Shown here: one piece after another, positions 14,731 through 23,508 of the stretch
Position numbering within the stretch: the stretch's first letter is position 1
How the letters are laid out: the number at the start of each line of letters is the position of its first letter
Program-made: the position numbers and the translations under genes
NCBI GenBank assembly: GCA_030951045.1
Contig: JAUZQJ010000137.1
Location: 1 to 43,378 of the forward strand
Direction: 5' to 3'
DNA length: 43,378 nt
DNA from: Mariprofundus sp.
GTDB taxonomy: Bacteria > Pseudomonadota > Zetaproteobacteria > Mariprofundales > Mariprofundaceae
The notes under the pieces: model-generated
Seen by the model: only the letters and a program-made list of their open reading frames with translations
Database searches by the model: none
Told to the model about the DNA's origin: nothing

Positions 14731-16833
14731 ATGTTTAATGTATCAAAAACGCAGGCCGAAGTCGCTGGCCGCACTATCTCATTTGAAACAGGACGCGTAG
14801 CGCGTCAAGCCGGTGGTTCTATTCTGGCTCAGGTTGGCGACGTAGTTGTTCATGTTGCTGCAACCGCTGCCAAGCAGCCATTGCAGGGCGTGGATTTCAT
14901 GCCGTTAACTGTTCACTATCAGGAAAAAACATACGCTGCAGGCCGCTTCTTAGGTGGTTTCCTCAAGCGTGAAGGACGCCCTTCAGAAAAAGAGACTCTA
15001 ACATCCCGTCTCATTGATCGTCCGATTCGCCCGCTATTCCCTAAAGGCTATTTCCACGAAACACAGGTTATCGCTACAGTTATCTCCGCTGATGAGTCCA
15101 CCAACCCGGACATCATTGCTATCAACGGTGTGTCTGCTGCTCTGGCTATTTCTGACGTACCATTCGCCGAACCTATTGCAGCCTCTCGCGTTGCGTTGAT
15201 TGATGGTGAATTTGTACTTAACCCTACCTATGAACAGGTTGCAGCATCTGAGCTGGATCTGATCGTTGCTGGTACACGTGATGCTGTGCTGATGATCGAA
15301 TCCGAAGCAAAAGAACTGTCCGAAGAGCAAATGATTGATGCCATCATCTTTGGTCAGGAAGGCTATCAGCCTGTACTTGATGCCATCGAAGAGCTGGTCA
15401 AACTCGCTGGTAAAGAGAAGCTGGTAGTTGAATTAGCTGGTAACGATGATGTTAAGAACGCTGTTAAAGCAGCATTCGAAGCTGATGTTCGTGAAGCGTA
15501 TGCCATTGTAGATAAATCAGCACGTGCAGGTAAAATCGAAGCGTTCCGCGCTGCTGCACAGGCAACACTGGCTGGTACTGAAGAAGCGCCAGGTGAGTTC
15601 AGTTCGAATGACGTGTCATCTGCTGTAAAAGGCCTGGAAAAAGATGTCGTTCGTCGCTCTATCATTGACGGTAACCCACGTATTGATGGCCGTTCAACGG
15701 ATCAGGTTCGTGCCATTGATTGCCAGACCGGCGTTCTACCTCGCACACATGGTTCTGCACTATTCACACGTGGTGAAACACAGGCTTTGGTTACCATTAC
15801 GCTGGGTACTGAATCTGACATGCAGACCACTGAATCGCTTGAAGGCGTAGCTAAACAGCGTTTCATGCTGCACTACAACTTCCCTCCATACTCTGTTGGT
15901 GAAGCACGTCGCTTCGGCCCTCCGGGTCGTCGTGAAATCGGCCACGGCCGTTTGGCTCGCCGTGGTGTTGAAGCCATTCTTCCATCCATGGAAGAGTTCG
16001 GTTACGCCATTCGCTCTGTATCAGAAATCACTGAATCCAATGGTTCATCTTCAATGGCCTCTGTTTGCGGTACGTCTTTAGCGTTGATGGATGCTGGTGT
16101 ACCAACTAAAGCAGCTGTTGCCGGCGTTGCAATGGGTCTGATTCTTGAAAATGACGGTTATGCAGTATTGACCGACATCCTGGGTGATGAAGATCACTTG
16201 GGCGATATGGACTTCAAAGTAGCGGGTACGCGTGACGGTGTAACTACCTTGCAGCTGGACATCAAAATCGGTGGCCTGACGCGCGATATCATGAAAGAAG
16301 CATTGGCACAGGCACATGCTGGCCGCATTCATATTCTGGATGAAATGGCTAAATGCATGGACAAACCGCGTGACAGTATTGCTGATCATGCACCTCGCAT
16401 GTTTACCATGAAGATCAAATCAGACAAGATTCGTGAAGTGATTGGTGCAGGTGGTAAAGTCATTCGTGGTATCGTTGAAGAAACAGGTGCCAAGGTTGAT
16501 ATTGCTGATGATGGCACCATCACCATCTTTGCTGTAACCGGTGATGCTAGTGAAGCTGCCAAGAAGATGATCGAAGATATCGTTGCTGAAGTAGAAGTCG
16601 GCGCTATCTATGAAGGTAAAGTGGTTAAATTGATGGATTTTGGAGCATTTGTTCGCGTAGTTGGCGGTACAGATGGTCTGGTTCACATCTCTCAGATTGC
16701 TAACCACCGCGTTGACAAAGTAGCAGATGAGCTGAAAGAAGGTCAGGAAGTCCGCGTCAAAGTACTCGACGTAGATCGCAATGGTCGCATTCGTCTATCC
16801 ATGAAAGCCTTATTGGAAGAAGAAGCCAAGTAA
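14731..16833 (+). CDS. pnp: Polyribonucleotide nucleotidyltransferase (PNPase)
   Basis: A 700-residue phosphorolytic 3'-5' exoribonuclease and degradosome component, of normal length. Two RNase PH domains (about 10-140 and 315-540) flank an alpha-helical linker; the first contains GGFLKREGRPSEKE and RLIDRPIRPLFPKGY, the second the phosphate-site region ESNGSSSMASVCG and LGDEDHLGDMDFKVAGT. A KH domain (GAGGKVIRGIVEETGAKV) and an S1 domain (GAIYEGKVVKLMDFGAFV, GLVHISQI) follow. It trims trinucleotide tails and degrades mRNA, with a strong terminator behind it. Low-temperature and self-cleavage control known in E. coli cannot be judged here. Confidence 0.98.
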   Translation: MFNVSKTQAEVAGRTISFETGRVARQAGGSILAQVGDVVVHVAATAAKQPLQGVDFMPLTVHYQEKTYAAGRFLGGFLKREGRPSEKETLTSRLIDRPIRPLFPKGYFHETQVIATVISADESTNPDIIAINGVSAALAISDVPFAEPIAASRVALIDGEFVLNPTYEQVAASELDLIVAGTRDAVLMIESEAKELSEEQMIDAIIFGQEGYQPVLDAIEELVKLAGKEKLVVELAGNDDVKNAVKAAFEADVREAYAIVDKSARAGKIEAFRAAAQATLAGTEEAPGEFSSNDVSSAVKGLEKDVVRRSIIDGNPRIDGRSTDQVRAIDCQTGVLPRTHGSALFTRGETQALVTITLGTESDMQTTESLEGVAKQRFMLHYNFPPYSVGEARRFGPPGRREIGHGRLARRGVEAILPSMEEFGYAIRSVSEITESNGSSSMASVCGTSLALMDAGVPTKAAVAGVAMGLILENDGYAVLTDILGDEDHLGDMDFKVAGTRDGVTTLQLDIKIGGLTRDIMKEALAQAHAGRIHILDEMAKCMDKPRDSIADHAPRMFTMKIKSDKIREVIGAGGKVIRGIVEETGAKVDIADDGTITIFAVTGDASEAAKKMIEDIVAEVEVGAIYEGKVVKLMDFGAFVRVVGGTDGLVHISQIANHRVDKVADELKEGQEVRVKVLDVDRNGRIRLSMKALLEEEAK

Positions 16834-16860
16834 GCAGAAACTCTTAGGGAGAGGGGAAAA

Positions 16861-16891
16861 AGAGGCGGACTTTTGTCCGCCTCTTTTTTTT
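16861..16891 (+). terminator. Intrinsic terminator after pnp
   Basis: A perfect 10-bp stem AGAGGCGGAC/GTCCGCCTCT with a TTTT loop is followed by a run of seven T residues. It closes the rpsO-pnp unit 27 nt after the pnp stop codon. Confidence 0.95.
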
Positions 16892-17106
16892 GCACATGAA
16901 AATTTCAAGATTCGGAATTACAGCACCTTACCGAGCGATCTGAAGTTCGTTCAAACGACTCCTTCTTTTTTGCATTCCGGACCTTCATGCCCTTACCTGG
17001 AGGGTCTTATTTCAAAACATCTTCTATGAGTGACTCATGTCACATTACTGTCATGAGCAGGCATTACAATTTCCACACTGTCAGCAGCAGTAAAAATCAT
17101 TCCTAC
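16892..17106 (+). ncRNA. Candidate small RNA between the pnp terminator and an orphan terminator
   Basis: This 215-bp stretch has no supported gene, yet a second plus-strand intrinsic terminator (17107-17144) closes it after the pnp transcript has already ended at 16891. Inside it lies a hairpin at 17034-17057, arms CTCATG/CATGAG extended by two pairs past a mismatch, next to ATGAGTGACTCAT. A 40-codon ORF starting near 17026 runs through the terminator stem and looks accidental. No clear promoter is visible, so the small RNA is a hypothesis. Confidence 0.3.
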
Positions 17107-17144
17107 ACAAAGGGCGGAGCGTGCAAACTCTGCCCTTTGTTTTT
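17107..17144 (+). terminator. Orphan plus-strand intrinsic terminator
   Basis: Arms 17107-17119 and 17128-17140 form a 13-bp stem (one G-U pair), loop of 8 nt, followed by TTTT. On the minus strand no T run follows, so it does not serve the adjacent yciH gene. The nearest upstream plus-strand gene, pnp, already has a terminator. Confidence 0.6.
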
Positions 17145-17153
17145 CTAAACACT

Positions 17154-17522
17154 TTAACCACCTGCCAGTTTTGCCTTGATCCCCTCTTTCTCCAGCAGCA
17201 GCACTATCTTTTCGCGATGATCACCCTGAATTTCAAGCACACCATCCTTCACAGAGCCACCGGTTCCTAATTGCCCTTTAAGTTTCTTTAACATCGTTTT
17301 GAGTTCCGACTCTTGCAACGACAAACCATCGACAACACTAACTGTTTTTCCACCACGCCCTTTGGATTCACGCCGAATACGAACGCCCTGCTTATTTGGA
17401 TTCTTAATCACCGAAGCACCACCTGTATGCTTGCGGGATTTCTTCTTTTTTGTGCCGGGGTCCATAGCTTTTCCCAATGAGCCTTGCTCAGTGGAATACA
17501 CTAATCGTCTATCATCAGCCAT
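17154..17522 (-). CDS. yciH: YciH/SUI1-family translation initiation factor-like protein
   Basis: A 122-residue homologue of eukaryotic eIF1. The basic N-terminal third (DPGTKKKKSRKHTGG) leads into the SUI1 fold with VRIRRESKGRGGKTVSVVDG, the basic loop that contacts the ribosome, and KGQLGTGGSVKDGVLEIQGDH, the family core. GAGGAGA precedes the ATG. Bacterial YciH affects initiation fidelity and stress translation, but its normal role is modest. It is divergent from msrA with 124 bp between, where both promoters must lie. Confidence 0.92.
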   Translation of the reverse strand: MADDRRLVYSTEQGSLGKAMDPGTKKKKSRKHTGGASVIKNPNKQGVRIRRESKGRGGKTVSVVDGLSLQESELKTMLKKLKGQLGTGGSVKDGVLEIQGDHREKIVLLLEKEGIKAKLAGG

Positions 17523-17646
17523 ATTGTCTCCTCAACCTCTCTTCTTCATACGCAAGCAACAGTGCAATGATAGGTTTCATCGGATATTCAGGAAAGCCTG
17601 TAATAATCTCTCGACTCCAACGTCCATACTTATAAGCGGAGCCAAT

Positions 17647-18246
17647 ATGAAACAGATACGACAACTATTATACACATCGATGCTGCTCATAGCGGCGATC
17701 ACACCAGCTACTGCCAATGGTATGGAAACAGCCACCTTTGCCGCCGGATGTTTTTGGTGCATGGAACATCCCTTTGATGAAATCGATGGTGTCATCTCAA
17801 CCACTTCGGGTTATACCGGTGGTCACAAAGATCAGCCAACATATCAGCAAGTATCATCCGGCATTACTGGACATGCCGAAGCAGTTCAAATTCTATTTGA
17901 TCCTGCCAAGGTGAGTTACGAACAACTGCTCGCCATTTATTGGCGTAATTCTGACCCCACCACCGCTAATCGTCAGTTCTGCGATACAGGCTCTCAATAT
18001 CGCCCCGCCATTTTTTATCATAATAATCAACAACAATCACTTGCTCTGGCCTCAAAGAAGGACATACAACGGCATAAGACATTCGTTAAAGATATTGTTA
18101 CCGAAATCAAGCCTGCTAGCACCTTCTGGCCAGCTGAAACGTACCATCAGGACTACTATCTCAAGAATCCAATACGATATAAATTTTATCGTTATAATTG
18201 TGGACGGGATAAGCGACTTCAATACCTTTGGGGGTCAACACCATGA
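17647..18246 (+). CDS. msrA: Peptide methionine-S-sulfoxide reductase MsrA, exported
   Basis: A 199-residue enzyme that repairs S-form methionine sulfoxide. The ATG at 17647 has GGAG upstream; longer in-frame starts would run into the yciH antisense region. Residues 1-24 form a Sec signal ending ATANG, so the enzyme works in the periplasm. The catalytic cysteine is in GCFWCME (Cys35), followed by GYTGGH, the GHAEAVQILFDP strand and the C-terminal NCGRDKRL cysteine that can resolve the intermediate. It overlaps msrB by the ATGA of the stop codon, so the two repair enzymes are produced together. Confidence 0.93.
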   Translation: MKQIRQLLYTSMLLIAAITPATANGMETATFAAGCFWCMEHPFDEIDGVISTTSGYTGGHKDQPTYQQVSSGITGHAEAVQILFDPAKVSYEQLLAIYWRNSDPTTANRQFCDTGSQYRPAIFYHNNQQQSLALASKKDIQRHKTFVKDIVTEIKPASTFWPAETYHQDYYLKNPIRYKFYRYNCGRDKRLQYLWGSTP

Positions 18247-18749
18247 AACGCAGAACTTTTCTCCAGGCTGCACTAGCCAGCGCAGCACTATTAAGCCTGC
18301 CGCGCATATTACATAGCGAACAGACAAGGACGACAGCAATGAGTGACTCGAATATAAACAAGATAGAGAAAAGCGATGCAGAGTGGCGCAAAGCACTTAC
18401 ACCTGAGCAGTACCATGTCTTACGTGATGAAGGTACTGAACGCCCATTCACCAGCCCTTTGAACAAGCAATATGATAAAGGGCAATATGTCTGCGCTGGA
18501 TGCGCTTTGCCCCTGTTTGATTCCAGTAGTAAGTTTGACAGTGGCACCGGTTGGCCCAGTTTTTTTCAACCCATTGAAGGACATACCGAAATCAAACGCG
18601 ACTTTAAAATGATTCTTCCACGCTCTGAGTATCATTGTATTCGCTGCGGAGGGCATCAGGGCCATGTATTCAATGATGGGCCAAAACCAACTGGCCAACG
18701 CTGGTGTAATAACGGTGTAGCGCTGGCATTTATTCCTGCCGAAGTTTAA
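18243..18749 (+). CDS. msrB: Peptide methionine-R-sulfoxide reductase MsrB with twin-arginine signal
   Basis: A 168-residue enzyme for the R-form of methionine sulfoxide. The ATG at 18243 overlaps the msrA stop codon. The N-terminus MKRRTFLQAALASAALL is a Tat-type signal with the RRTFL motif, and tatABC lies about 11 kb downstream. Structural zinc is held by CAGC (84-87) and CIRC (132-135); the catalytic cysteine is Cys155 in RWCNNG. The Trp/Gly pocket FDSGTGWPSFF is intact. No extra cysteine is available as a conventional resolving residue. Export as a folded, zinc-bound protein would explain the Tat route. Confidence 0.93.
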   Translation: MKRRTFLQAALASAALLSLPRILHSEQTRTTAMSDSNINKIEKSDAEWRKALTPEQYHVLRDEGTERPFTSPLNKQYDKGQYVCAGCALPLFDSSSKFDSGTGWPSFFQPIEGHTEIKRDFKMILPRSEYHCIRCGGHQGHVFNDGPKPTGQRWCNNGVALAFIPAEV

Positions 18750-18856
18750 TGCGATTTTCTGAATGTTATTCGCATTAGCAAAAAAACCAGTCTCCGCGAT
18801 GCATCAAGCAATATTTCCAGCTTCTCTGAATAGGGAGATAATGTCAGACTCCGCCC

Positions 18857-19963
18857 ATGTCTAAGCAGCTAGCAGAATCACATACTTACAACGTCAATCT
18901 AGGCTCTCGTTCCTATGATATTCATATCGAATCAGGCTGTCTGGATCGACTGGGCTCTGCCATGGCAGAGCTATTTTCTTCGCCTACGCGCTGCATGATC
19001 ATCAGCAATGTCACCATCGCTCCGCTATATCTGCAAAGAGTAAGAGGCTCACTTGAGCAAGCTGGCTGGCAGGTATCTGAATGCATACTGCCTGATGGCG
19101 AACGTTACAAAACCATGCAGAGCTTTGAGATAATTATGGATGCATTAATGCAAGCGAAACTCTCACGCAATGAACCTGTGGTTGCGCTTGGCGGTGGCGT
19201 AGTTGGCGACATGAGCGGTTTTGCAGCTTCTTGCTATCGCCGCGGCATTCCATTTATTCAGGTTCCTACCACAGTGCTGGCGCAGGTTGATTCCAGTGTT
19301 GGGGGCAAAACTGCAATCAATCACCCGCACGGTAAAAATATGATCGGTGCTTTTTATCAACCCAAACTGGTATGGATTGATCCATTGGTATTAAACACGC
19401 TGGATATTCGGGAAGTGCGTGCGGGCATTGCTGAAGCCATCAAATATGGTCTGATCCGTGATGCGGCCCTGTTTGACTGGATGCAAAACAACCTTGAAGC
19501 CGCGCTGAATCTGAATGGAGATGTCCTCTCCAGTATGATTCACACCTCCTGCCGTCATAAAGCCGAAGTGGTTATGGCCGATGAAACGGAACAAGGTATG
19601 CGTGCACTGCTTAATTTAGGCCACACCTTTGGTCACGCCATTGAATCAATGACCCATTACAATACATTCCTGCATGGTGAAGCGGTCGCTATGGGCACCC
19701 TGATGGCAGCCCGCCTTTCTGAACAGTTGGCATATGCCCCTGCAGGCACAGAAACACGCATCAGAAAATGTTATGAGGCCGCCGATCTACCCACCTCTAT
19801 TCCCTCTTTCACAGCCGATGCATGGCTCGATGCGATGGGACACGATAAGAAGAATATCGGCAGCCGCATTCGTTATATTTTATTGCGTGAGATTGGTGAT
19901 GCCTTTTTGGCGGAAGATGTCGCACCTGATGCCATCAGGGCATTGATTCAGTCATATACATGA
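18857..19963 (+). CDS. aroB: 3-dehydroquinate synthase
   Basis: A 368-residue shikimate-pathway enzyme converting DAHP to 3-dehydroquinate. The NAD-binding GGGVVGDMSGFAAS motif, the PTTVLAQVDSSVGGKTAIN loop and the three metal ligands in AGIAEAIKYG (Glu), NLGHTFGHAIE (His) and LHGEAVAMG (His) are all present. The ATG at 18857 lacks a close ribosome site; GGGAG at 18833-18837 instead sits before a tiny seven-codon ORF starting at 18841 that overlaps the aroB start. aroK, the frequent partner, is not adjacent. Confidence 0.96.
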   Translation: MSKQLAESHTYNVNLGSRSYDIHIESGCLDRLGSAMAELFSSPTRCMIISNVTIAPLYLQRVRGSLEQAGWQVSECILPDGERYKTMQSFEIIMDALMQAKLSRNEPVVALGGGVVGDMSGFAASCYRRGIPFIQVPTTVLAQVDSSVGGKTAINHPHGKNMIGAFYQPKLVWIDPLVLNTLDIREVRAGIAEAIKYGLIRDAALFDWMQNNLEAALNLNGDVLSSMIHTSCRHKAEVVMADETEQGMRALLNLGHTFGHAIESMTHYNTFLHGEAVAMGTLMAARLSEQLAYAPAGTETRIRKCYEAADLPTSIPSFTADAWLDAMGHDKKNIGSRIRYILLREIGDAFLAEDVAPDAIRALIQSYT

Positions 19964-20112
19964 ATATGTTAAAATCAAACATCGCATATCAATAAAAACG
20001 AGCTATACTTTTTATATATGATACATGTAACGCCCCGCAATCACCCACCTCTGATCGAGAACCATCATGCTATGAACGGTTTGTCTGCGCCCACTTCAAG
20101 GCTGGATAAGTA

Positions 20113-21108
20113 ATGCCTATCCCATCCATTCATCCCGAACAAAATCACCATAGTACACTCTTGCAAGCCTCCAGCTGTATGTCCCAAATGGAAAATTTGG
20201 CGCTATGGTTTTCCAAACGTCAAAACAGGGAAATACCAAACACCCTTCAAGCTGCGGTCGTTTTATTTGCAGCCGACCACGGTGTGGCCATTGCCAACGG
20301 ATGTAATGGGAACAAATCAACACTGGATCAGGTTCGCCATGCTGCATCCGCTGATTCCGTAATTGCAGACCTGTGTAAACAAGCAGGATGTAATCTGCAT
20401 ATCGTTGATGTTGGCGTGACTGGTAGTCTGGCTGATAACGACTTGGTAGAACATGCTAAAGTACGCTCCACCGGCACACCGGACATCACTACTGAATCAG
20501 CCATGTCACAAATGGACTACTGGGAAAGCGTAGGCATCGGTGAAGAGATGGCCAACCGCGCTATTGATCAGGGTGCTAATCTACTCATTGCCAGCTCCAT
20601 CAGCGCCGGAGATCGCATCGCTATTGCCGCATTGATTTCAGAACTACTCGGTCTGCCCCCGGAAGAAGCATTAAGCAGTACAAACATTAGTCCCGACACG
20701 TATGGCCGCGAATTAATGGCAGTCGAACAAGCTTTAGAGCGTGCTCAAGGCACACCTTCACACGATATTCTCAAAGAACTTGGCGGCATAGAAATGGCAG
20801 CCATGGCTGGATTTTATCGTGCTGCAGCAGAAAAAGGTGTACCAGTACTACTCGATGGCCTTGCTTCTGCAACGGCTGCACTGGCTGCCATTGCATGGGA
20901 TGTACGCATTGCCGGTTGGGTGCTGGCCAGCCATGTCTCTAATGACGCAGGACATAGAGATGTCCTCGAAGATTTAGGACTGGAGCCACTGGTAGAATTA
21001 AAGTCGAGTATTGATGGAGGCAAGGTCGCCACATTGATGCTACCTGTTTTACAATCTGCCATTACCCTGCAACAAGGACTCGCTCGCATCGAAATGAATA
21101 GTGACTGA
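20113..21108 (+). CDS. CobT-like phosphoribosyltransferase paralogue lacking the catalytic glutamate
   Basis: A 331-residue protein of the nicotinate-nucleotide:dimethylbenzimidazole phosphoribosyltransferase (CobT) fold. It keeps FAADHGVA (52-59), VEQALERA, GGIEMAAMAGF (224-234), VLLDGLASATAALAA and LGLEPL. However, the phosphate-binding loop that normally reads GEMGIGNTT is SSISAGDRI (161-169), and the catalytic Glu of RLGEG aligns with Gly302 in SSIDGGKVA. I therefore doubt ordinary lower-ligand activation for B12. It may be a non-catalytic or repurposed paralogue. No cobalamin riboswitch or other cob genes are visible around it. Confidence 0.82.
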   Translation: MPIPSIHPEQNHHSTLLQASSCMSQMENLALWFSKRQNREIPNTLQAAVVLFAADHGVAIANGCNGNKSTLDQVRHAASADSVIADLCKQAGCNLHIVDVGVTGSLADNDLVEHAKVRSTGTPDITTESAMSQMDYWESVGIGEEMANRAIDQGANLLIASSISAGDRIAIAALISELLGLPPEEALSSTNISPDTYGRELMAVEQALERAQGTPSHDILKELGGIEMAAMAGFYRAAAEKGVPVLLDGLASATAALAAIAWDVRIAGWVLASHVSNDAGHRDVLEDLGLEPLVELKSSIDGGKVATLMLPVLQSAITLQQGLARIEMNSD

Positions 21109-21191
21109 GCAGTATTTGAATCAACCTTCACCGAAACAGCAAACAGCAGCAATCATCATAACATCACACTTCATCAGGACGGTATAATATC

Positions 21192-22463
21192 ATGACAGCT
21201 TTCTCTATGACGCCATGGACATGGGTAGTGCTCTTTTTTGCATCAGTCGCTACAGCTATAAGCCTCTATTTATCTACCCGACAAAAAGTGCATGTATCAA
21301 GCCATCGAAATAAAGTACCCGATCGTTTTAGTGAAACCATATCCTTATCAGCACATCAAAAAGCGGCTGACTACACCATCGCCAAACTCAAACCGGGCAA
21401 CATTGCGCAAGTGATTGCCCTGATCCTGTTGTTTATATGGACAATTGGTGGCGGCCTTAATGCTCTTGATACGCTTGCCAGATCGTTGGAATTATCAGAA
21501 ATATGGACTGGCGTTGCATTTTTGCTGTTGTTCTTCCTGATCAGTCAGCTGCTAGATTTACCTTTAGAGCTCTATAGCACGTTCGGCATCGAAGCGCGTT
21601 TTGGTTTCAATAAAATGACACTGCGCCTTTATATCGCGGATATGGTCAAACAAATAACATTGATGATTGTGATCGCTGCGCCCATGGGGTGGGTTATTCT
21701 GAGCCTGATGCACGGTGCGGGAGCAGCCTGGTGGATCTATGCCTGGGCTGTATGGACTGCTTTCATGTTACTCATGATGTGGGCATTCCCAACCTTCATC
21801 GCTCCTCTATTCAACAAATTCAATCCACTGGAAGATGGTGAAATGAAACAACGCATCGAAGCCTTATTGAACCGCTGCGGTTTCAAGAGCAAAGGACTAT
21901 ATGTCATGGATGGCTCACGCCGTTCAAGCCATGGTAACGCCTACTTCACCGGTTTGGGAAACGCCAAACGCATTGTCTTTTTTGACACCTTACTGAATCA
22001 ACTTGAGCCTATTGAAACTGAATCCGTCCTGGCCCATGAACTGGGTCACTTTCATCATGGCCATGTAAAAAAACGCTTGGCAGTGATGATTATCTCTTCA
22101 CTGGCTGGTTTTGCCCTGCTTGGCTGGATCATGCAGCAAAGTTGGTTTTATACCGGCCTCGGTGTCACTGAAGCATCCAATCAGGCGGCACTGATTCTGT
22201 TTATGCTGGTCTTGCCAGCTTTCACCTTTGCGCTCGGACCAATCATGAGCTATTCATCCCGCAAAGATGAATTTGAAGCGGATGCCTTCGCCGTCAGCAA
22301 TAGCAGCGGTGAAGCACTCGCTACAGCGCTGGTGAAAATGTATGAAGATAATGCCAGCACGCTCACACCCGATCCGCACTATTCACGCTGGCACGATTCA
22401 CACCCGCCAGCGCCCATTCGCATTGAACACATTGAGCAGGAACTGGCCAAACAGGTAATATAG
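21192..22463 (+). CDS. M48-family membrane metalloprotease, Ste24/CAAX-type
   Basis: A 423-residue integral membrane zinc protease. The N-terminal half has several helices of the Ste24 type (residues 8-25, 75-200). The zinc site LAHELGHFHHGH gives two histidines and the catalytic Glu, and EFEADAFAV supplies the third ligand, both followed by further helices. Family members cleave misfolded or prenylated membrane proteins; bacterial ones resemble the quality-control protease HtpX. AGGA lies about 12 nt upstream of the ATG, farther than ideal. It is not clearly in an operon with the neighbouring CobT-like gene, which ends 83 nt earlier. Confidence 0.92.
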   Translation: MTAFSMTPWTWVVLFFASVATAISLYLSTRQKVHVSSHRNKVPDRFSETISLSAHQKAADYTIAKLKPGNIAQVIALILLFIWTIGGGLNALDTLARSLELSEIWTGVAFLLLFFLISQLLDLPLELYSTFGIEARFGFNKMTLRLYIADMVKQITLMIVIAAPMGWVILSLMHGAGAAWWIYAWAVWTAFMLLMMWAFPTFIAPLFNKFNPLEDGEMKQRIEALLNRCGFKSKGLYVMDGSRRSSHGNAYFTGLGNAKRIVFFDTLLNQLEPIETESVLAHELGHFHHGHVKKRLAVMIISSLAGFALLGWIMQQSWFYTGLGVTEASNQAALILFMLVLPAFTFALGPIMSYSSRKDEFEADAFAVSNSSGEALATALVKMYEDNASTLTPDPHYSRWHDSHPPAPIRIEHIEQELAKQVI

Positions 22464-22642
22464 TAGCATTCACCAGCAAAATAGTGCAAAGCGCCACAGC
22501 TTGATTGTCCGATCAGTTTCGGATTTCTCTACGCCAACAAGCGTTCTATAAATCGTTCATATACGCTGAGAGCAGATCTGGCGACATACAGACTTCACGG
22601 CTTACACACACCTTAGCGCGCCAGAGTATCAAAACTCCGCAT

Positions 22643-22676
22643 AAAAAAAGGCGCCCCTGCATCACAGGAGCGCCTT
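22643..22676 (-). terminator. Intrinsic terminator after the OmpA-like lipoprotein gene
   Basis: Minus-strand stem AAGGCGC/GCGCCTT plus CCTG/CAGG around one mismatch, with a short loop (22660-22664), ends in a run of T (plus-strand A run 22643-22649). It sits 44 nt after the stop codon of the OmpA-like gene. A weaker T run on the other side may let it serve the M48 protease gene too. Confidence 0.8.
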
Positions 22677-22719
22677 GCTATTATTTTTGCAAGCCAAAGA
22701 GATCAGCTACAACGCCACA

Positions 22720-23475
22720 TCATTCACCGAGAAGAAACACATCCACACGACGATTTCTATCACGCCCTTCCTGGGTTTTATTATCCGCAATAAAGTGTGT
22801 ATCACCATAACCTTCCACTCTAATTACATTACTTTTGATACCTGCTTTAATTAAAATATCTGCAACCGCTTTAGCCCGTGACTGACTCAAAGCGAGCTGA
22901 GTATTAAAACCATGTCTGGGTTTATGTTTCTTGGTTTCATATCCACCAATGGGCTCCGCATCACAAAAACCACGTATCACCAGCGTCTGCTTGCGTGGCT
23001 CAGCAAGATATTTCCCGGCAATATCGGTCAGTGGTTTCAACAGTTTTTGATCAACGGATGTAAAACCAGTTTTAAATGGCACCCTTATCCACAGCTGTTC
23101 CCGAAGTAATACCGGTTTGGCTTCTTCCGCAGCCGGTTCACTGCCACTGACAGCGGAAGCGGAATCTGCTACAGGAACTAGATTTTCAGCCGGTTCTACC
23201 TGCCCGTTATAAGCAACAGGAGTGATTGCTTCAGCAGTAGCTGTTTGCTCGACAGGAGCGTTTTGTTCGATACGCCCCCGTTGCTCTGCTTGATCCTGTT
23301 TTCGCAACACAATAAGCTTCTTACGAAGTTCTTCTTCATCATCGAGTACATCTGCCACAGGAGTCGCCGGCACTGATGAAGATCGAACAACAAGATCCTC
23401 TTCGGGTGGAGGCCCTATAAACTTCATGCAGCCCACGCATAAAAACAACAGTAAAAACCCGGTAATTCTAAACAT
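22720..23475 (-). CDS. OmpA-family outer-membrane lipoprotein
   Basis: About 251 residues from the ATG at 23475, which has GAGGG upstream; a TTG 15 nt earlier is less likely. The signal peptide ends at a VGC lipobox-like site (cysteine at about 16), though the -3 position is Cys instead of Leu, so lipidation is probable but not certain. A long Pro/Glu/Ala-rich linker leads to a C-terminal OmpA domain (VIRGFCDAEP, VRVEGYGDTHF, GRDRNRRVDVFL) that binds peptidoglycan. It resembles the Pal or motility-stator group in outline only. It is 33 nt behind a small lipoprotein gene on the same strand. Confidence 0.88.
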   Translation of the reverse strand: MFRITGFLLLFLCVGCMKFIGPPPEEDLVVRSSSVPATPVADVLDDEEELRKKLIVLRKQDQAEQRGRIEQNAPVEQTATAEAITPVAYNGQVEPAENLVPVADSASAVSGSEPAAEEAKPVLLREQLWIRVPFKTGFTSVDQKLLKPLTDIAGKYLAEPRKQTLVIRGFCDAEPIGGYETKKHKPRHGFNTQLALSQSRAKAVADILIKAGIKSNVIRVEGYGDTHFIADNKTQEGRDRNRRVDVFLLGE

Positions 23476-23508
23476 AAATTTCACCCTCAAACCAATCTTC
23501 TTCTATCT

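Noticed and set aside
17026-17149. Cys/His-rich 40-codon ORF
   Set aside because: It reads through the stem of the orphan terminator and lacks a convincing ribosome site.
17299-17646. Upstream extension of the msrA reading frame
   Set aside because: It lies antisense to yciH; the downstream ATG has a ribosome site and a proper signal peptide.
19964-20112. Cobalamin riboswitch upstream of the CobT-like gene
   Set aside because: No B12-box sequence or large structured leader fits in the 149-bp gap.
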